Assembly (NCBI GenBank): GCA_026394015.1
Contig: JAPKZA010000277.1
Coordinates: forward strand, 73,540-118,584
Length of the DNA: 45,045 nucleotides
Origin: Acidobacteriota bacterium
GTDB taxonomy: Bacteria; Acidobacteriota; Terriglobia; Bryobacterales; Bryobacteraceae
Direction of reading: 5' to 3'
Made by a program: the position numbers and the translations under genes. The notes under the pieces were generated by a model, which had not been told where the DNA came from, did no database searches, and saw only the letters and a program-made list of their open reading frames with translations. Of this stretch, positions 23,832 to 31,729 are shown one piece after another; within the stretch, counting starts at the first letter, position 1; the number at the start of each line of letters is the position of its first letter.

Positions 23832-24884
23832 CTAGGCGGGCGGAACCCCAGGGCCGCGCAGGAATTCGAGCAGCGCCTTGTTCACTTCGGCGGAGCGCTC
23901 CTGCTGGATATAGTGGCCCGCGCCGTCCAGGATCAGCTTCCGCTCCAGATTCGGCACGGATGTGGCCATCGCCTCCAAGGGCGCCTTGCCGGTAGGACCG
24001 TTGATGACATGGTCTTCCGAACCGGCAATGAAGAGGGCACGCTGGCGGACGGGCAGGCCTGCCCACGGTGCCAATAACTCCCAGTTCCGATCGATATTCC
24101 GGTACCAGTTCAGACCTCCACGGAAGCCCGTTTTGGTCAAGTCGGCCGCCATGTAGTCGAGGTCGGCTTCGGTGAGCCACGCCGGGAGCCGGTCCGGGTT
24201 GATGGTGTTGTCGAGCACCCCTTTCCCGGGTTGGAGAATGCGGATATTTGGCCGACCCCTAGGAAAATCTCCAGAGAGACTGTAGAGGGTGCGACGAAGC
24301 GACTCGCGGACGTCGCGTTCGTATTCGACTTCTGCCACGCCCACATCCTGGTAGTAGAGCCAGTAGTAGGTGTACAACCCTTGTTCGCGCAGTAGACGCA
24401 TCGGCGGTGCCGGGCCGCGTAGGCGAAAGGGAACACTCATTGTTGCAAGCAAGGGAAATACGTCAGGACGAAAAAGGGCGGCGTGCCACGCCACGTTAGC
24501 GCCCACGTCATGACCGATGATCACCGCCTGTTTCCGTCCGAGGGCTGATACCAGACCGATCACGTCGCCGGTCATGTGCATGAGGCTGTAGGAGGAGATT
24601 TCAGGGGGGATGTCAGATTTGCCGTAGCCCCGCAGATCGGGAGCGACCACGTGAAACCCGGCGTTGGCCAGCGCCACGAACTGGTTCCGCCACGAGTACC
24701 AGCTTTCCGGAAAGCCATGGATCAGAAGCACCAGAGGCCCGGAGCCTAGCTCGGCGATGTGCATTTTGATGCCGTTGGTTTGGACAAAGCGGTGGGAGAC
24801 CGAGTTCGGATCAAAACGGGGCATCTGAGCCGCTGCGAGACCGAGGCCGGAAATCCCCGCCATACTGCGCCGAGTCAAATTCAT
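23832..24884 (-). CDS. Alpha/beta hydrolase, epoxide-hydrolase type
   Basis: This 350-aa protein has a Tat-like start (NLTRRSMAGISGLGLAAA), then the alpha/beta fold: HGFPESWYSW (56-65, oxyanion HGxP), PDLRGYGKSD, and the nucleophile elbow GHDVGANVAW with Asp126 in place of Ser, the hallmark of epoxide hydrolases and haloalkane dehalogenases. A cap segment has paired Tyr (YTYYWLYYQD). The catalytic His is H324 in GAGHYIQQE. The combination favours an epoxide hydrolase exported to the periplasm. It is divergent from the DUF1080 gene. Confidence 0.87.
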   Translation of the reverse strand: MNLTRRSMAGISGLGLAAAQMPRFDPNSVSHRFVQTNGIKMHIAELGSGPLVLLIHGFPESWYSWRNQFVALANAGFHVVAPDLRGYGKSDIPPEISSYSLMHMTGDVIGLVSALGRKQAVIIGHDVGANVAWHAALFRPDVFPLLATMSVPFRLRGPAPPMRLLREQGLYTYYWLYYQDVGVAEVEYERDVRESLRRTLYSLSGDFPRGRPNIRILQPGKGVLDNTINPDRLPAWLTEADLDYMAADLTKTGFRGGLNWYRNIDRNWELLAPWAGLPVRQRALFIAGSEDHVINGPTGKAPLEAMATSVPNLERKLILDGAGHYIQQERSAEVNKALLEFLRGPGVPPA

Positions 24885-24964
24885 GGCCGATACTATACAT
24901 GAACCAGAACGGTTTCGGTTTACTCAGGCTTGACGGTGGCGATTCGGTAGGAGATAGTGCGGGG

Positions 24965-25783
24965 ATGTGGTTGTGTGCGCTGTTTTTCGCTGTGGTGTTG
25001 CCGGCCAACGAACTGACCCCGGCGGAACGGGGGGCGGGTTGGTCGCTGCTGTTCGATGGGCATTCGTGGGCGAACTGGACGTTGAGCCAGGGGGCCGGGA
25101 CGACGTGGTGGAAGATTGAAGATGGTTGGATGCGGAGTTTGCCGGTGGGGGCGTCGGCGGAGGGGCGGCGGCTGACCACGCTGGAATCGTACGAGGATTT
25201 TGAACTCAGCTTTACGTGGAAGATTGATCGGGAGGGGAACTCCGGGGTGAAGTATCGGATTCAAGGGGCGTGGCAGTTTCAGCCGCAAGACCTGGAGACG
25301 GGGGCGGTGACTCGCCTGCCGCCGACGCTCGAGAATTTGCGGATCTCGACGGCGTTGGGGTTTGAGTATCAGTTGGCGGACGATGAAAATACGCCGGACG
25401 CGTTGGATAGCCCGGCCCGTTCGGCGGCGGCATTGTATCGGTTGGTGGCACCGCGGAAGGCGGGGCCGGTAAAGGCGGGGACGGTGCATACGTCGCGAAT
25501 CAAGGTGGTGGGTTCGCGTTTTGAGCACTGGCTGGATGGGGGGTTGGTGGCGGAGGGAGACTTGGCGGGGGAGGGTTTGCGAGGGGTGTTGCGGCAGAAT
25601 CGGGCGAAGGGGGAGGAGAAGTTTGCGGGGGCGGGCGGGGTTCGGCAACCTCGTTATGATGGGCTTCTGGAAAGGGTGACGGCGGAGGCGCTGTTGGCGT
25701 TTGAGGTTCCGGGGAGCCCGATTGACCTTCAGCACCATCGGAGTGGGGTTTGGTTTCGGGCGGTGAAGATTCGGCGTCTTTAG
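24965..25783 (+). CDS. Exported DUF1080 (3-keto-disaccharide hydrolase-like) protein
   Basis: From the ATG at 24965 (AGGAG about 11 bases upstream) the protein is 272 aa with a signal peptide (WLCALFFAVVLPA). The mature part has LLFDGHSWANWTL, WWKIEDGWMR, and ESYEDFELSFTWKIDREGNSG, the concanavalin-like DUF1080 fold now often named 3-keto-disaccharide hydrolase, and ends SGVWFRAVKIRRL. Related proteins act on oxidised sugars or glycosides outside the cytoplasm. Its stop overlaps that of the convergent PIN gene by 4 bp. Confidence 0.88.
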   Translation: MWLCALFFAVVLPANELTPAERGAGWSLLFDGHSWANWTLSQGAGTTWWKIEDGWMRSLPVGASAEGRRLTTLESYEDFELSFTWKIDREGNSGVKYRIQGAWQFQPQDLETGAVTRLPPTLENLRISTALGFEYQLADDENTPDALDSPARSAAALYRLVAPRKAGPVKAGTVHTSRIKVVGSRFEHWLDGGLVAEGDLAGEGLRGVLRQNRAKGEEKFAGAGGVRQPRYDGLLERVTAEALLAFEVPGSPIDLQHHRSGVWFRAVKIRRL

Positions 25784-26196
25784 AGGGCGAAGATTCGAAG
25801 GGCGGCTTCGGGGGAAAGCGGGCGGACGGGGGAGTGGCGAAAGCCCTTCGGGTCGCGAGTCACTATGTACTCACAGCCTGCCGATTGCGCGGCGGCGGCG
25901 GTGACGGCGTCTTCGAAGTCGGAGAAGGGAAGTTGCCGCGCTGCGTGGATAACGGACGCGTCGACGGATGCGACGCCGAAAACCCCGAGGATCGCGGAGA
26001 TAACTCGCTGGGCGTTGGCGCGGCCGTTCTGTTTTTGGAGGAGGTAATAGACTGTCGTGACAGAGTGCGCAGCCAGGACCCCCGCCGTGCGGCCAGTCTC
26101 GACGGCTGCCCAAGCCGCTGCACTTTCTCCAACAAAAGGTTGACGGTCAAGCAAGACATCGAGGACGACGTTTGCATCGAAGAGCACTCTCTTCAT
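25780..26196 (-). CDS. PIN-domain toxin (VapC-like)
   Basis: This 138-aa protein has the PIN ribonuclease motifs: FDANVVLDVLL near the start (first Asp), AAHSVTTVYYLL in the middle, and DFEDAVTAAAAQSAGCEYIVTRDPKGF near the C-terminus (last acidic residues). Length is normal and all acidic positions appear present. Its ATG overlaps the stop of the RHH antitoxin (ATGA at 26193-26196). It should be an RNA-cleaving toxin in an intact pair. Confidence 0.88.
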   Translation of the reverse strand: MKRVLFDANVVLDVLLDRQPFVGESAAAWAAVETGRTAGVLAAHSVTTVYYLLQKQNGRANAQRVISAILGVFGVASVDASVIHAARQLPFSDFEDAVTAAAAQSAGCEYIVTRDPKGFRHSPVRPLSPEAALRIFAL

Positions 26197-26423
26197 CGGT
26201 ACTTCGCGGCCAGGTGGTGCCGGTAGTCTTCGACGTCCACTCCCTTAAGCACACCGCGGACCGAATTCAGGATTGGGGTGGCAGCGGTGGACGACGGAGG
26301 TGGCTCGGCGACCGACGCGAGATAAGCTTCCACGATGGCGGAAACGGAGACTCCGCGCTGCTTGGCGTACACTTTCGCATTTTCAACGACCTGACTGTCG
26401 ACACTCAGAGTCAACTTGGCCAC
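26193..26423 (-). CDS. Ribbon-helix-helix antitoxin of the PIN pair
   Basis: From a GTG at 26423 the frame reads AKLTLSVDSQVVENAKVYAKQRG, then VSVSAIVEAYLASV, an RHH DNA-binding domain with a Pro/Ser linker and a toxin-binding tail (VRGVLKGVDVEDYRHHLAAKYR), 76 aa in all. The frame stays open upstream but without similarity, so the GTG is the best start although its ribosome site is weak. It overlaps the PIN toxin gene by 4 bp. Confidence 0.82.
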   Translation of the reverse strand: MAKLTLSVDSQVVENAKVYAKQRGVSVSAIVEAYLASVAEPPPSSTAATPILNSVRGVLKGVDVEDYRHHLAAKYR

Positions 26424-26458
26424 GTCCGGATGATAGCAGGCGGCCAGTACGTAGAGAA

Positions 26459-26490
26459 GGTCCCCGGTCCTTGCGGGAGGACCGGGGACC
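26459..26490 (-). terminator. Strong 13-bp hairpin after the DUF5684 gene
   Basis: GGTCCCCGGTCCT (26459-26471) pairs perfectly with 26478-26490 over a 6-nt loop. It lies 8 bases past the DUF5684 gene stop. There is no clean T-run (CCTTCTCT follows on the minus strand), so it may be a pause or an mRNA-stabilising hairpin as well. Confidence 0.5.
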
Positions 26491-26497
26491 TTGCTGG

Positions 26498-26854
26498 CTA
26501 GGCTGCCGCCGGTCCTTGGTAACGGGCGTCGGAGAAGCCGAGCATGGGGTAGAAGATCATGGGAAGGAGGGCGAGGCCGAGGCCGTAACCGGTGCTCTTG
26601 CCGAAGTTCTTGGCGACCTCGATATTCACCATGATGGCGATGACGATGCTGACGAGGGGGATCAACAGGAGGATGATCCACCAGATTGGCTTTCCGGCCA
26701 TGCCCAACAGTAGAATCACGTTGTAGATGGGAATCAGACAGCCCCATCCGGGTCGGCCCGCCTTCTCAAATACCTTCCATATGCCGGCGATCATAGCGAT
26801 CACGACGACGAGTCCGACTACTGCAATCAGAACTCCGACGACACTGTCATCCAT
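26498..26854 (-). CDS. DUF5684 small membrane protein
   Basis: From the ATG at 26854 (AAGGTGAAG six bases upstream) this is 118 aa with about four hydrophobic segments: VVGVLIAVVGLVVVIAMIAGI, then the signature KAGRPGWGCLIPIYNVILLL, WWIILLLIPLVSIVIAIMV, and GLGLALLPMIFYPMLGF. This order is typical of DUF5684, an uncharacterised family of small membrane proteins, sometimes near signal peptidases. A longer start at 26896 exists but lacks similarity. Confidence 0.85.
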   Translation of the reverse strand: MDDSVVGVLIAVVGLVVVIAMIAGIWKVFEKAGRPGWGCLIPIYNVILLLGMAGKPIWWIILLLIPLVSIVIAIMVNIEVAKNFGKSTGYGLGLALLPMIFYPMLGFSDARYQGPAAA

Positions 26855-26946
26855 ATCTTCACCTTTTCCTTGACGTTGTTCCGGTTGCTTCTGCAACTGG
26901 ACCGTGCGATGCTACACCTCTCGGTGGTCAGAGTCAAGGGGGTGAT

Positions 26947-27023
26947 TGGTCGGGGCGGTGGGATTCGAACTCACGGCCCTCTGCTCCCAAAGCAGATGCG
27001 CTACCAGGCTGCGCTACGCCCCG
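26947..27023 (-). tRNA. tRNA-Pro (anticodon TGG)
   Basis: On the minus strand the sequence folds as a full cloverleaf: acceptor CGGGGCG with CGCCCCG, D arm AGCGCAGCCTGGTAGCGC, anticodon stem TCTGC/GCAGA with loop TTTGGGA (anticodon TGG), and T arm with GTTCGAATC. The discriminator A and the 3' CCA are encoded in the DNA. It decodes CCA. Confidence 0.97.
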
Positions 27024-27048
27024 ACATACCTTTCCATCGTACCACTCT

Positions 27049-27867
27049 CTACTTCTTCGGTCTTTTTGCGCCGGCGGAATCGAGCCGTAGATACGCCGCC
27101 GCCGCGCGATAGCGCACCTTCTCGCTCTTATCTCCGAACAAACCCGCCAACTTGCCGCGCATCGCCGGATCCCGCGAACCCGCCACAAGCTGCACCCCGG
27201 CCGCCCGAACGCTCCACTCCTCGTCCACAAATGCCCGGTCCAGCATCGACGGGCATCCGGCAGACCGCTTCTTCGGATCCTGACACAACAGGATCAATGA
27301 GGTCGCGCGGGCCGAGAAACTCTCATCCGTCAACATCTGACTCACCGCCGACACGCCCGCGCCCAGACCGGGTACCGGCACGAAACTCATCCCCCTCTGC
27401 GCCACGAACAGAATGGCCGACTGCGGGGTCTTCAGCTTTCGCATCACCTTTCGCATCTCGCTTTTGGCGAAGTTCGACTTGGCCTTGGCCTCTTCGGCGA
27501 AGATGTCTTCGAGTAACTCCGCACCGGCGGGGTCGCCGATCTTCCAAAGGGCACGGGCCGCCGCGTAGGTGACCTCGGGGACGGGATCCTGCAAGGCCTC
27601 CTTGATAATCGGGTAACGGGTTCGGTCGCCGAGGTCAACGAGACTGTCGAGCACGGCCTGGCGGACGAGCACGTCCTTATCCTTGGCGAGCGAGACGAGC
27701 AGGTCGACCACTTGGTCCTTGGCGGGCGCCATGCTGAGGGCGACCGCTACTTCCCGGCGTTTTTCCGGGCTTTTTTCGACGAAGCCATCCCGCAGGACCG
27801 TTCTCGCCTGCTCGGCGGATTGGGACCAGGCGAGGCCCGAGAAGATCAACAGGGAAAGAATTCTCAT
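27049..27867 (-). CDS. Exported HEAT-repeat protein
   Basis: From the ATG at 27867 this is 272 aa with a signal peptide (RILSLLIFSGLAWSQS). The rest is helical repeats of the HEAT/PBS-lyase type, for example VLVRQAVLDSLVDLGD, VTYAAARALWKIGDPAG, WSVRAAGVQLVAG and VRYRAAAAYLRLD. Such repeats bind other proteins; no enzymatic motif is seen. A start at 27903 would add 12 residues and overlap the divergent sulfatase gene, so the later start, which gives a clean signal peptide, is preferred. Confidence 0.8.
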   Translation of the reverse strand: MRILSLLIFSGLAWSQSAEQARTVLRDGFVEKSPEKRREVAVALSMAPAKDQVVDLLVSLAKDKDVLVRQAVLDSLVDLGDRTRYPIIKEALQDPVPEVTYAAARALWKIGDPAGAELLEDIFAEEAKAKSNFAKSEMRKVMRKLKTPQSAILFVAQRGMSFVPVPGLGAGVSAVSQMLTDESFSARATSLILLCQDPKKRSAGCPSMLDRAFVDEEWSVRAAGVQLVAGSRDPAMRGKLAGLFGDKSEKVRYRAAAAYLRLDSAGAKRPKK

Positions 27868-27901
27868 AGCCCATTGTGGCCGATCTGATAAACTCACGCC
27901 C

Positions 27902-29557
27902 ATGCAGCGTCGTCACTTTTTGAGTCTTGCCGCCGGCTCGTTGGCCGCGGCCAACGCCGCCCCCGCGGCGCGTCCGAACATCATCGTAATGATGGCCGAT
28001 GATATGGGTTGGTCGGATCTTGGATGTTACGGGTCGGAGATCGCGACTCCCACTCTCGACCGCCTGGCCGCCAATGGCCTGCGCTTCACCCAGTTCTACA
28101 ACACCGCTCGCTGCTGCCCGACCCGGGCTTCGCTGCTATCCGGGCTGTACCCGCACCAAGCCGGCATTGGCCACATGATGAACGACTACGGCTTGCCGGG
28201 CTATCGGGGCAACCTGAACAAGAGCTGTGTGACGATTGCGCAGGTGATGAAAGGCGCGGGCTATCAGACGGCGATGTGCGGCAAATGGCACGTGACGCCG
28301 AAGTCGATCGCCGACCAGCCAGGCGGCAAGGACAATTGGCCGATGCAGCGCGGCTTCGACAACTTTTTTGGGACGATTGACGGGGCGGGCAGCTTCTACA
28401 ACCCCGGTACGCTCACGCGGGACAACGCCTACATCGAGCCGGAAGAGAAGGATTTCTATTACACCGATGCCTTGGGCAAGAACGCGGCCGCCTACATCGA
28501 TAAGTTCTCGGCGAAGGCGGATCCGTTCTTCCTCTACCTGGCGTTTACGGCTCCCCATTGGCCGCTGCACTGTCCGGAAGACACGGTGGCCAAGTACAAG
28601 GATACGTACAAAGACGGTTGGGATCAGCTCCGGCTGAAGCGTCATGCCAAACAAAAGAAGTTGGGTTTGGTGAAGGCGAACTGGGAGTTGACGCCGCGGG
28701 ATAAGTCGGTGGCGGCGTGGGCGGATGCGCCGGATAAGGAATGGGAAGCGCGGCGGATGGCGGTTTATGCCGGGATGATCGACCGGCTGGACCATGCGGT
28801 GGGTCAAGTGGTTCGAAAGCTCGAAGAGAAGAAAATGCTGGAGAATACGCTGCTTCTCTTTCTGGCGGACAACGGAGGATGCGCCGAAGGGATGAGTTCG
28901 ACGCCCGAGAACGCGAGCCCGAACACGTCCGGCAAGCCGAAGACGACGCGGGACGGTCGGACGGTTCGCTACGGCAATACGCCGGACATTCTGCCAGGTC
29001 CGGAAGACACGTATACGAGCTATGCGACGTCGTGGGCGAACGCCTCGAACACGCCGTTCCGCATGTATAAGCATTGGGTGCACGAAGGGGGCATTTCGAG
29101 CCCGCTGATTGCGCATTGGCCGGCTTCGATTAAGCGCCGGAATGCGATGTCGAGCGAGCCGAGCCACTTGATCGACATCATGGCGACCTGCGTCGACCTG
29201 GGCAAGGCGAAGTACCCAAGCGAATGGAAGGGCGAGAAGATTACGCCGTTTGAGGGCAAGAGTTTGGGGCCGGTGTTTTTAACGGGCAAGCGGACACCGC
29301 ACGAGGCGATTTATTGGGAACACGAAGGCAACCAGGCCATTCGCATGGGCCAATGGAAGCTCGTGAAGATGTACCAGGGCGAATGGGAGCTCTACGATAT
29401 CAATGCTGACCGGACGGAGCTAAACAACCTGGCTTCCGCGCAGCCGGACCGGGTGAAAGCGATGGCGGCGAAATGGGATAGCTGGGCCAAACGGGCCATG
29501 GTGGCACCATGGCAGAGTTGGGCCCAGCCGAAGAAGGCGGGGAAGAAAAAAGCCTAG
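27902..29557 (+). CDS. Arylsulfatase (S1 family), Tat-type export
   Basis: From the ATG at 27902 this is 551 aa, starting QRRHFLSLAAGSLAAANAAP, a twin-arginine-like signal. The sulfatase core follows: PNIIVMMADDMGWSDLG (metal-binding Asp33/Asp34), and the formylglycine motif C71-C-P-T-R75 in ARCCPTRASLLSGLYPHQ. Later motifs are GKWHV, LFLADNGGCAEG and the C-terminal GQWKLVKMYQGEWELYD. Cys71 must be converted to formylglycine for activity. The protein resembles the planctomycete/acidobacterial arylsulfatases that act on sulfated polysaccharides. It is divergent from the HEAT gene with only 34 bp between starts and lacks a clear ribosome site. Confidence 0.93.
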   Translation: MQRRHFLSLAAGSLAAANAAPAARPNIIVMMADDMGWSDLGCYGSEIATPTLDRLAANGLRFTQFYNTARCCPTRASLLSGLYPHQAGIGHMMNDYGLPGYRGNLNKSCVTIAQVMKGAGYQTAMCGKWHVTPKSIADQPGGKDNWPMQRGFDNFFGTIDGAGSFYNPGTLTRDNAYIEPEEKDFYYTDALGKNAAAYIDKFSAKADPFFLYLAFTAPHWPLHCPEDTVAKYKDTYKDGWDQLRLKRHAKQKKLGLVKANWELTPRDKSVAAWADAPDKEWEARRMAVYAGMIDRLDHAVGQVVRKLEEKKMLENTLLLFLADNGGCAEGMSSTPENASPNTSGKPKTTRDGRTVRYGNTPDILPGPEDTYTSYATSWANASNTPFRMYKHWVHEGGISSPLIAHWPASIKRRNAMSSEPSHLIDIMATCVDLGKAKYPSEWKGEKITPFEGKSLGPVFLTGKRTPHEAIYWEHEGNQAIRMGQWKLVKMYQGEWELYDINADRTELNNLASAQPDRVKAMAAKWDSWAKRAMVAPWQSWAQPKKAGKKKA

Positions 29558-31189
29558 CTAGCCGCGGCGACCGCCGAACACGTGCCGTTTGGCGGTCCAC
29601 TTGGCTTCGAGGTACTCGCCCATATTGAGGGTGCCGGAGATTTCGTTGCCCGAGAGTTGGCCGGAGAACTCGAATTGGAGCGAGTCGCCGTGGCGTTCGG
29701 TGTAGCTGCTCGTGAGCCGGACGCGGTCTCCTTCGACCGATCCACGGAGATCGCGGGAGACGAAATCGCCCTGGTGGGTGCCTTCCACCTGGCCGCTTGT
29801 CTGCTTCAGGTGGAGGACGTGGGTGGAGGAGCTGGCGAGGTATTGGATCTGCACGTCCCAGCGACCCGATAGGTCGGCGGCGGGGGCGGCGGAGGTTTTG
29901 GGTGCCTCGGGCGGCGGGGATTGGAGGGTGGCGACGATGCGGTCGGCGACGATCTTCTCATCGCCGGCGGCCATCATGTAGGGCACGACTTGGACGCTGT
30001 TGGGGCCGGCTCCAGTGGGAAGGGCGATGCGGGGTTCGGTCGTGAATAGATGCGTGGCGAGGGCGGTGCCGGTGACGCCGGTTTTGGCGGGATCCCACTT
30101 GATGACGAGGGTGGGGGTGTTGTTGGAGAGCCCTTCGGGGAGGCGGACTTCGGTGGTTACTCCCGGGACTGTGGCGACGCGTTTGGCAACGTGGTCGAGG
30201 CGGCTCGACCACTGGGCCCATTCGGCTTTGTGATCGCGTTTGAGCCACATTTCGACGGCCATCAGCATGCCGATGGCTTCTTCCTTACCGATTTTCATGG
30301 AGCGAGCGAAGCCATGATGGGGCGAGCTGTGGACCCAGGCGGCGCGGACGAGATCCTTCTTGCCGAGGAGGAGCCCGGCGGTTTGCGGCCCGCGCATGCA
30401 CTTGCCGCCGCTGTAGGCGACGAGGGTGGCACCGGCTTGCAGGTGAACGTTGGGGACGGTGAGGCCTTCGGCGGCGGCGTCAACAAAGACGGGGACGTTG
30501 CGCTTGCGGGCGAGTTCGCAGATGACTTTCGTGGTCAGCGGGCCGGATTCGGCGTTCGGGCCGGCAAGGATGTAGACCATGGCGGTCTTCGGTCCGAGGG
30601 CGGCTTCGAACTCTTCGATGGTGCCGGCTTCGACGACGGTGGCGCCGACGGAGCGGACGGCGGCGTCGTAGACGTTGCGCGAGTGGTTGGGGATGATGAC
30701 TTCCGTTTTGGCGAAGCCTTCGAGGTTGGGGATGCGGACGTGGAGATCGGCGTTGCCGCCGGCGATGCAGGCGGCGGTGGCGTGGGTGATGGCGGAGGAG
30801 CAGCCGCAGGTGACCATGCCCCATTCGGCCTGGGTGAGTTCGGCGAGGCGGGCGCCGATGCCGGCCATGAGTTCATCGATGTGGACGTAGTGCTGGGAGG
30901 CTTCGGTCATGGCCATGCGGACTTCCGGGAGCATGGTGGAGCCGCTGATGATGGTGAACGTGCCGCGGGCGTTGATGAGGGGTTTGACGCCGATGGATTG
31001 GTAAATCGAGGTGCCGAGTTGGAGGCCGGAGGTGGGGGCGGCTACTGCTTTCGAAGGCAGCAAGCTGGCGAAGAGGCCGAAGGCGGATCCGCGAAACACG
31101 TCGCGGCGGAGGAGGGCCTGGCCCAAGGTGGGGGTGGGTTCGTTCTTGCTCGCAGAGCCGAAGAGGTGTTTCGCGAAAAAGTTCTTCAT
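29558..31189 (-). CDS. Exported SelA-like PLP-dependent protein with extra C-terminal beta domain
   Basis: This 543-aa protein begins with a hydrophobic stretch preceded by basic residues (LRRDVFRGSAFGLFASLLPS), which suggests Tat/Sec export. Residues 55-430 match the SelA-like / class V aminotransferase fold: GVKPLINARGTFTIISGS, CGCSSAITHATAA, VFVDAAAEG (Asp237) and the PLP Lys263 in YSGGKCMRGPQ. The last 95 residues (LSGRWDVQIQYL onward) are a beta-type module not found in typical members. SelA-like relatives include ammonia-lyases and racemases on amino-sugar acids; selenium transfer is not implied. It follows an ECF sigma gene by 4 bp. An exported PLP enzyme is unusual. Confidence 0.82.
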   Translation of the reverse strand: MKNFFAKHLFGSASKNEPTPTLGQALLRRDVFRGSAFGLFASLLPSKAVAAPTSGLQLGTSIYQSIGVKPLINARGTFTIISGSTMLPEVRMAMTEASQHYVHIDELMAGIGARLAELTQAEWGMVTCGCSSAITHATAACIAGGNADLHVRIPNLEGFAKTEVIIPNHSRNVYDAAVRSVGATVVEAGTIEEFEAALGPKTAMVYILAGPNAESGPLTTKVICELARKRNVPVFVDAAAEGLTVPNVHLQAGATLVAYSGGKCMRGPQTAGLLLGKKDLVRAAWVHSSPHHGFARSMKIGKEEAIGMLMAVEMWLKRDHKAEWAQWSSRLDHVAKRVATVPGVTTEVRLPEGLSNNTPTLVIKWDPAKTGVTGTALATHLFTTEPRIALPTGAGPNSVQVVPYMMAAGDEKIVADRIVATLQSPPPEAPKTSAAPAADLSGRWDVQIQYLASSSTHVLHLKQTSGQVEGTHQGDFVSRDLRGSVEGDRVRLTSSYTERHGDSLQFEFSGQLSGNEISGTLNMGEYLEAKWTAKRHVFGGRRG

Positions 31190-31193
31190 GGAT

Positions 31194-31673
31194 CTACTTT
31201 AACCGCTTCGGCGGAAAGTAGTAACGGCGGAGTAGGCCGCGGGCGCGGCTCAGCCTGGACATGACGGTGCCGAGGGGGATTTGGAGGAGATCGGCGACCT
31301 CCTTATAGGACAGCTCGTCGAGGTCGGCGAGTTGGAGGACCTGGCGATAGGGGGCGGGCAACTGGGCGAGGGCGCGGGAGAGGTCGAGATCGGGAAGGGT
31401 GGGCGGGGCAACGAGAGGTTCGAGAGGTTGATGAGAGGGCCAGCGACGACGATGATGACGGGCGCAGTGGAACAGGATGCGAAAGAGCCAGGCACGGAAA
31501 TTGGTGCCGAGTTCAAAGCTGGGGAACTTCCGCCAGGCGATGAGGAACGTGTCCTGGAGAACGTCTTCGGCGGGGCCGGCGTGGCCGAGCAGGCGGACGG
31601 CGGCGCGGAGCAGGGCGGGCTGATGGCAGAGGGCTTCGGCGGCGAAGTGGTGAGAAAGGCTCAGGGTATCCAC
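31194..31673 (-). CDS. ECF sigma factor (RpoE type)
   Basis: This 159-aa protein has sigma-2 (LLGHAGPAEDVLQDTFLIAWRKF, then NFRAWLFRILFHCARHHRRR) and sigma-4 (LPAPYRQVLQLADLDELSYKEVADLL, then GTVMSRLSRARGLLRR). It is a standard ECF sigma factor different from the one at 21610. No anti-sigma gene lies next to it; the immediate downstream gene, 4 bp away, is the SelA-like protein. It is divergent from the Kelch gene with 56 bp between starts. Confidence 0.92.
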   Translation of the reverse strand: MDTLSLSHHFAAEALCHQPALLRAAVRLLGHAGPAEDVLQDTFLIAWRKFPSFELGTNFRAWLFRILFHCARHHRRRWPSHQPLEPLVAPPTLPDLDLSRALAQLPAPYRQVLQLADLDELSYKEVADLLQIPLGTVMSRLSRARGLLRRYYFPPKRLK

Positions 31674-31729
31674 GTCAAAAAATTCGCAAGTGTTGGGAAT
31701 AAAGTCACGTTCAAGAGGGATATAGGGGC

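Noticed and set aside
29558-31189. Selenocysteine synthase function for the SelA-like protein
   Set aside because: The protein has an export-like N-terminus and no tRNA-Sec or selB is nearby; the fold is shared with many non-selenium enzymes.
30050-31264. 404-codon plus-strand frame opposite the SelA-like gene
   Set aside because: Gly/Asp/Val-rich antisense frame; the minus strand shows PLP motifs.
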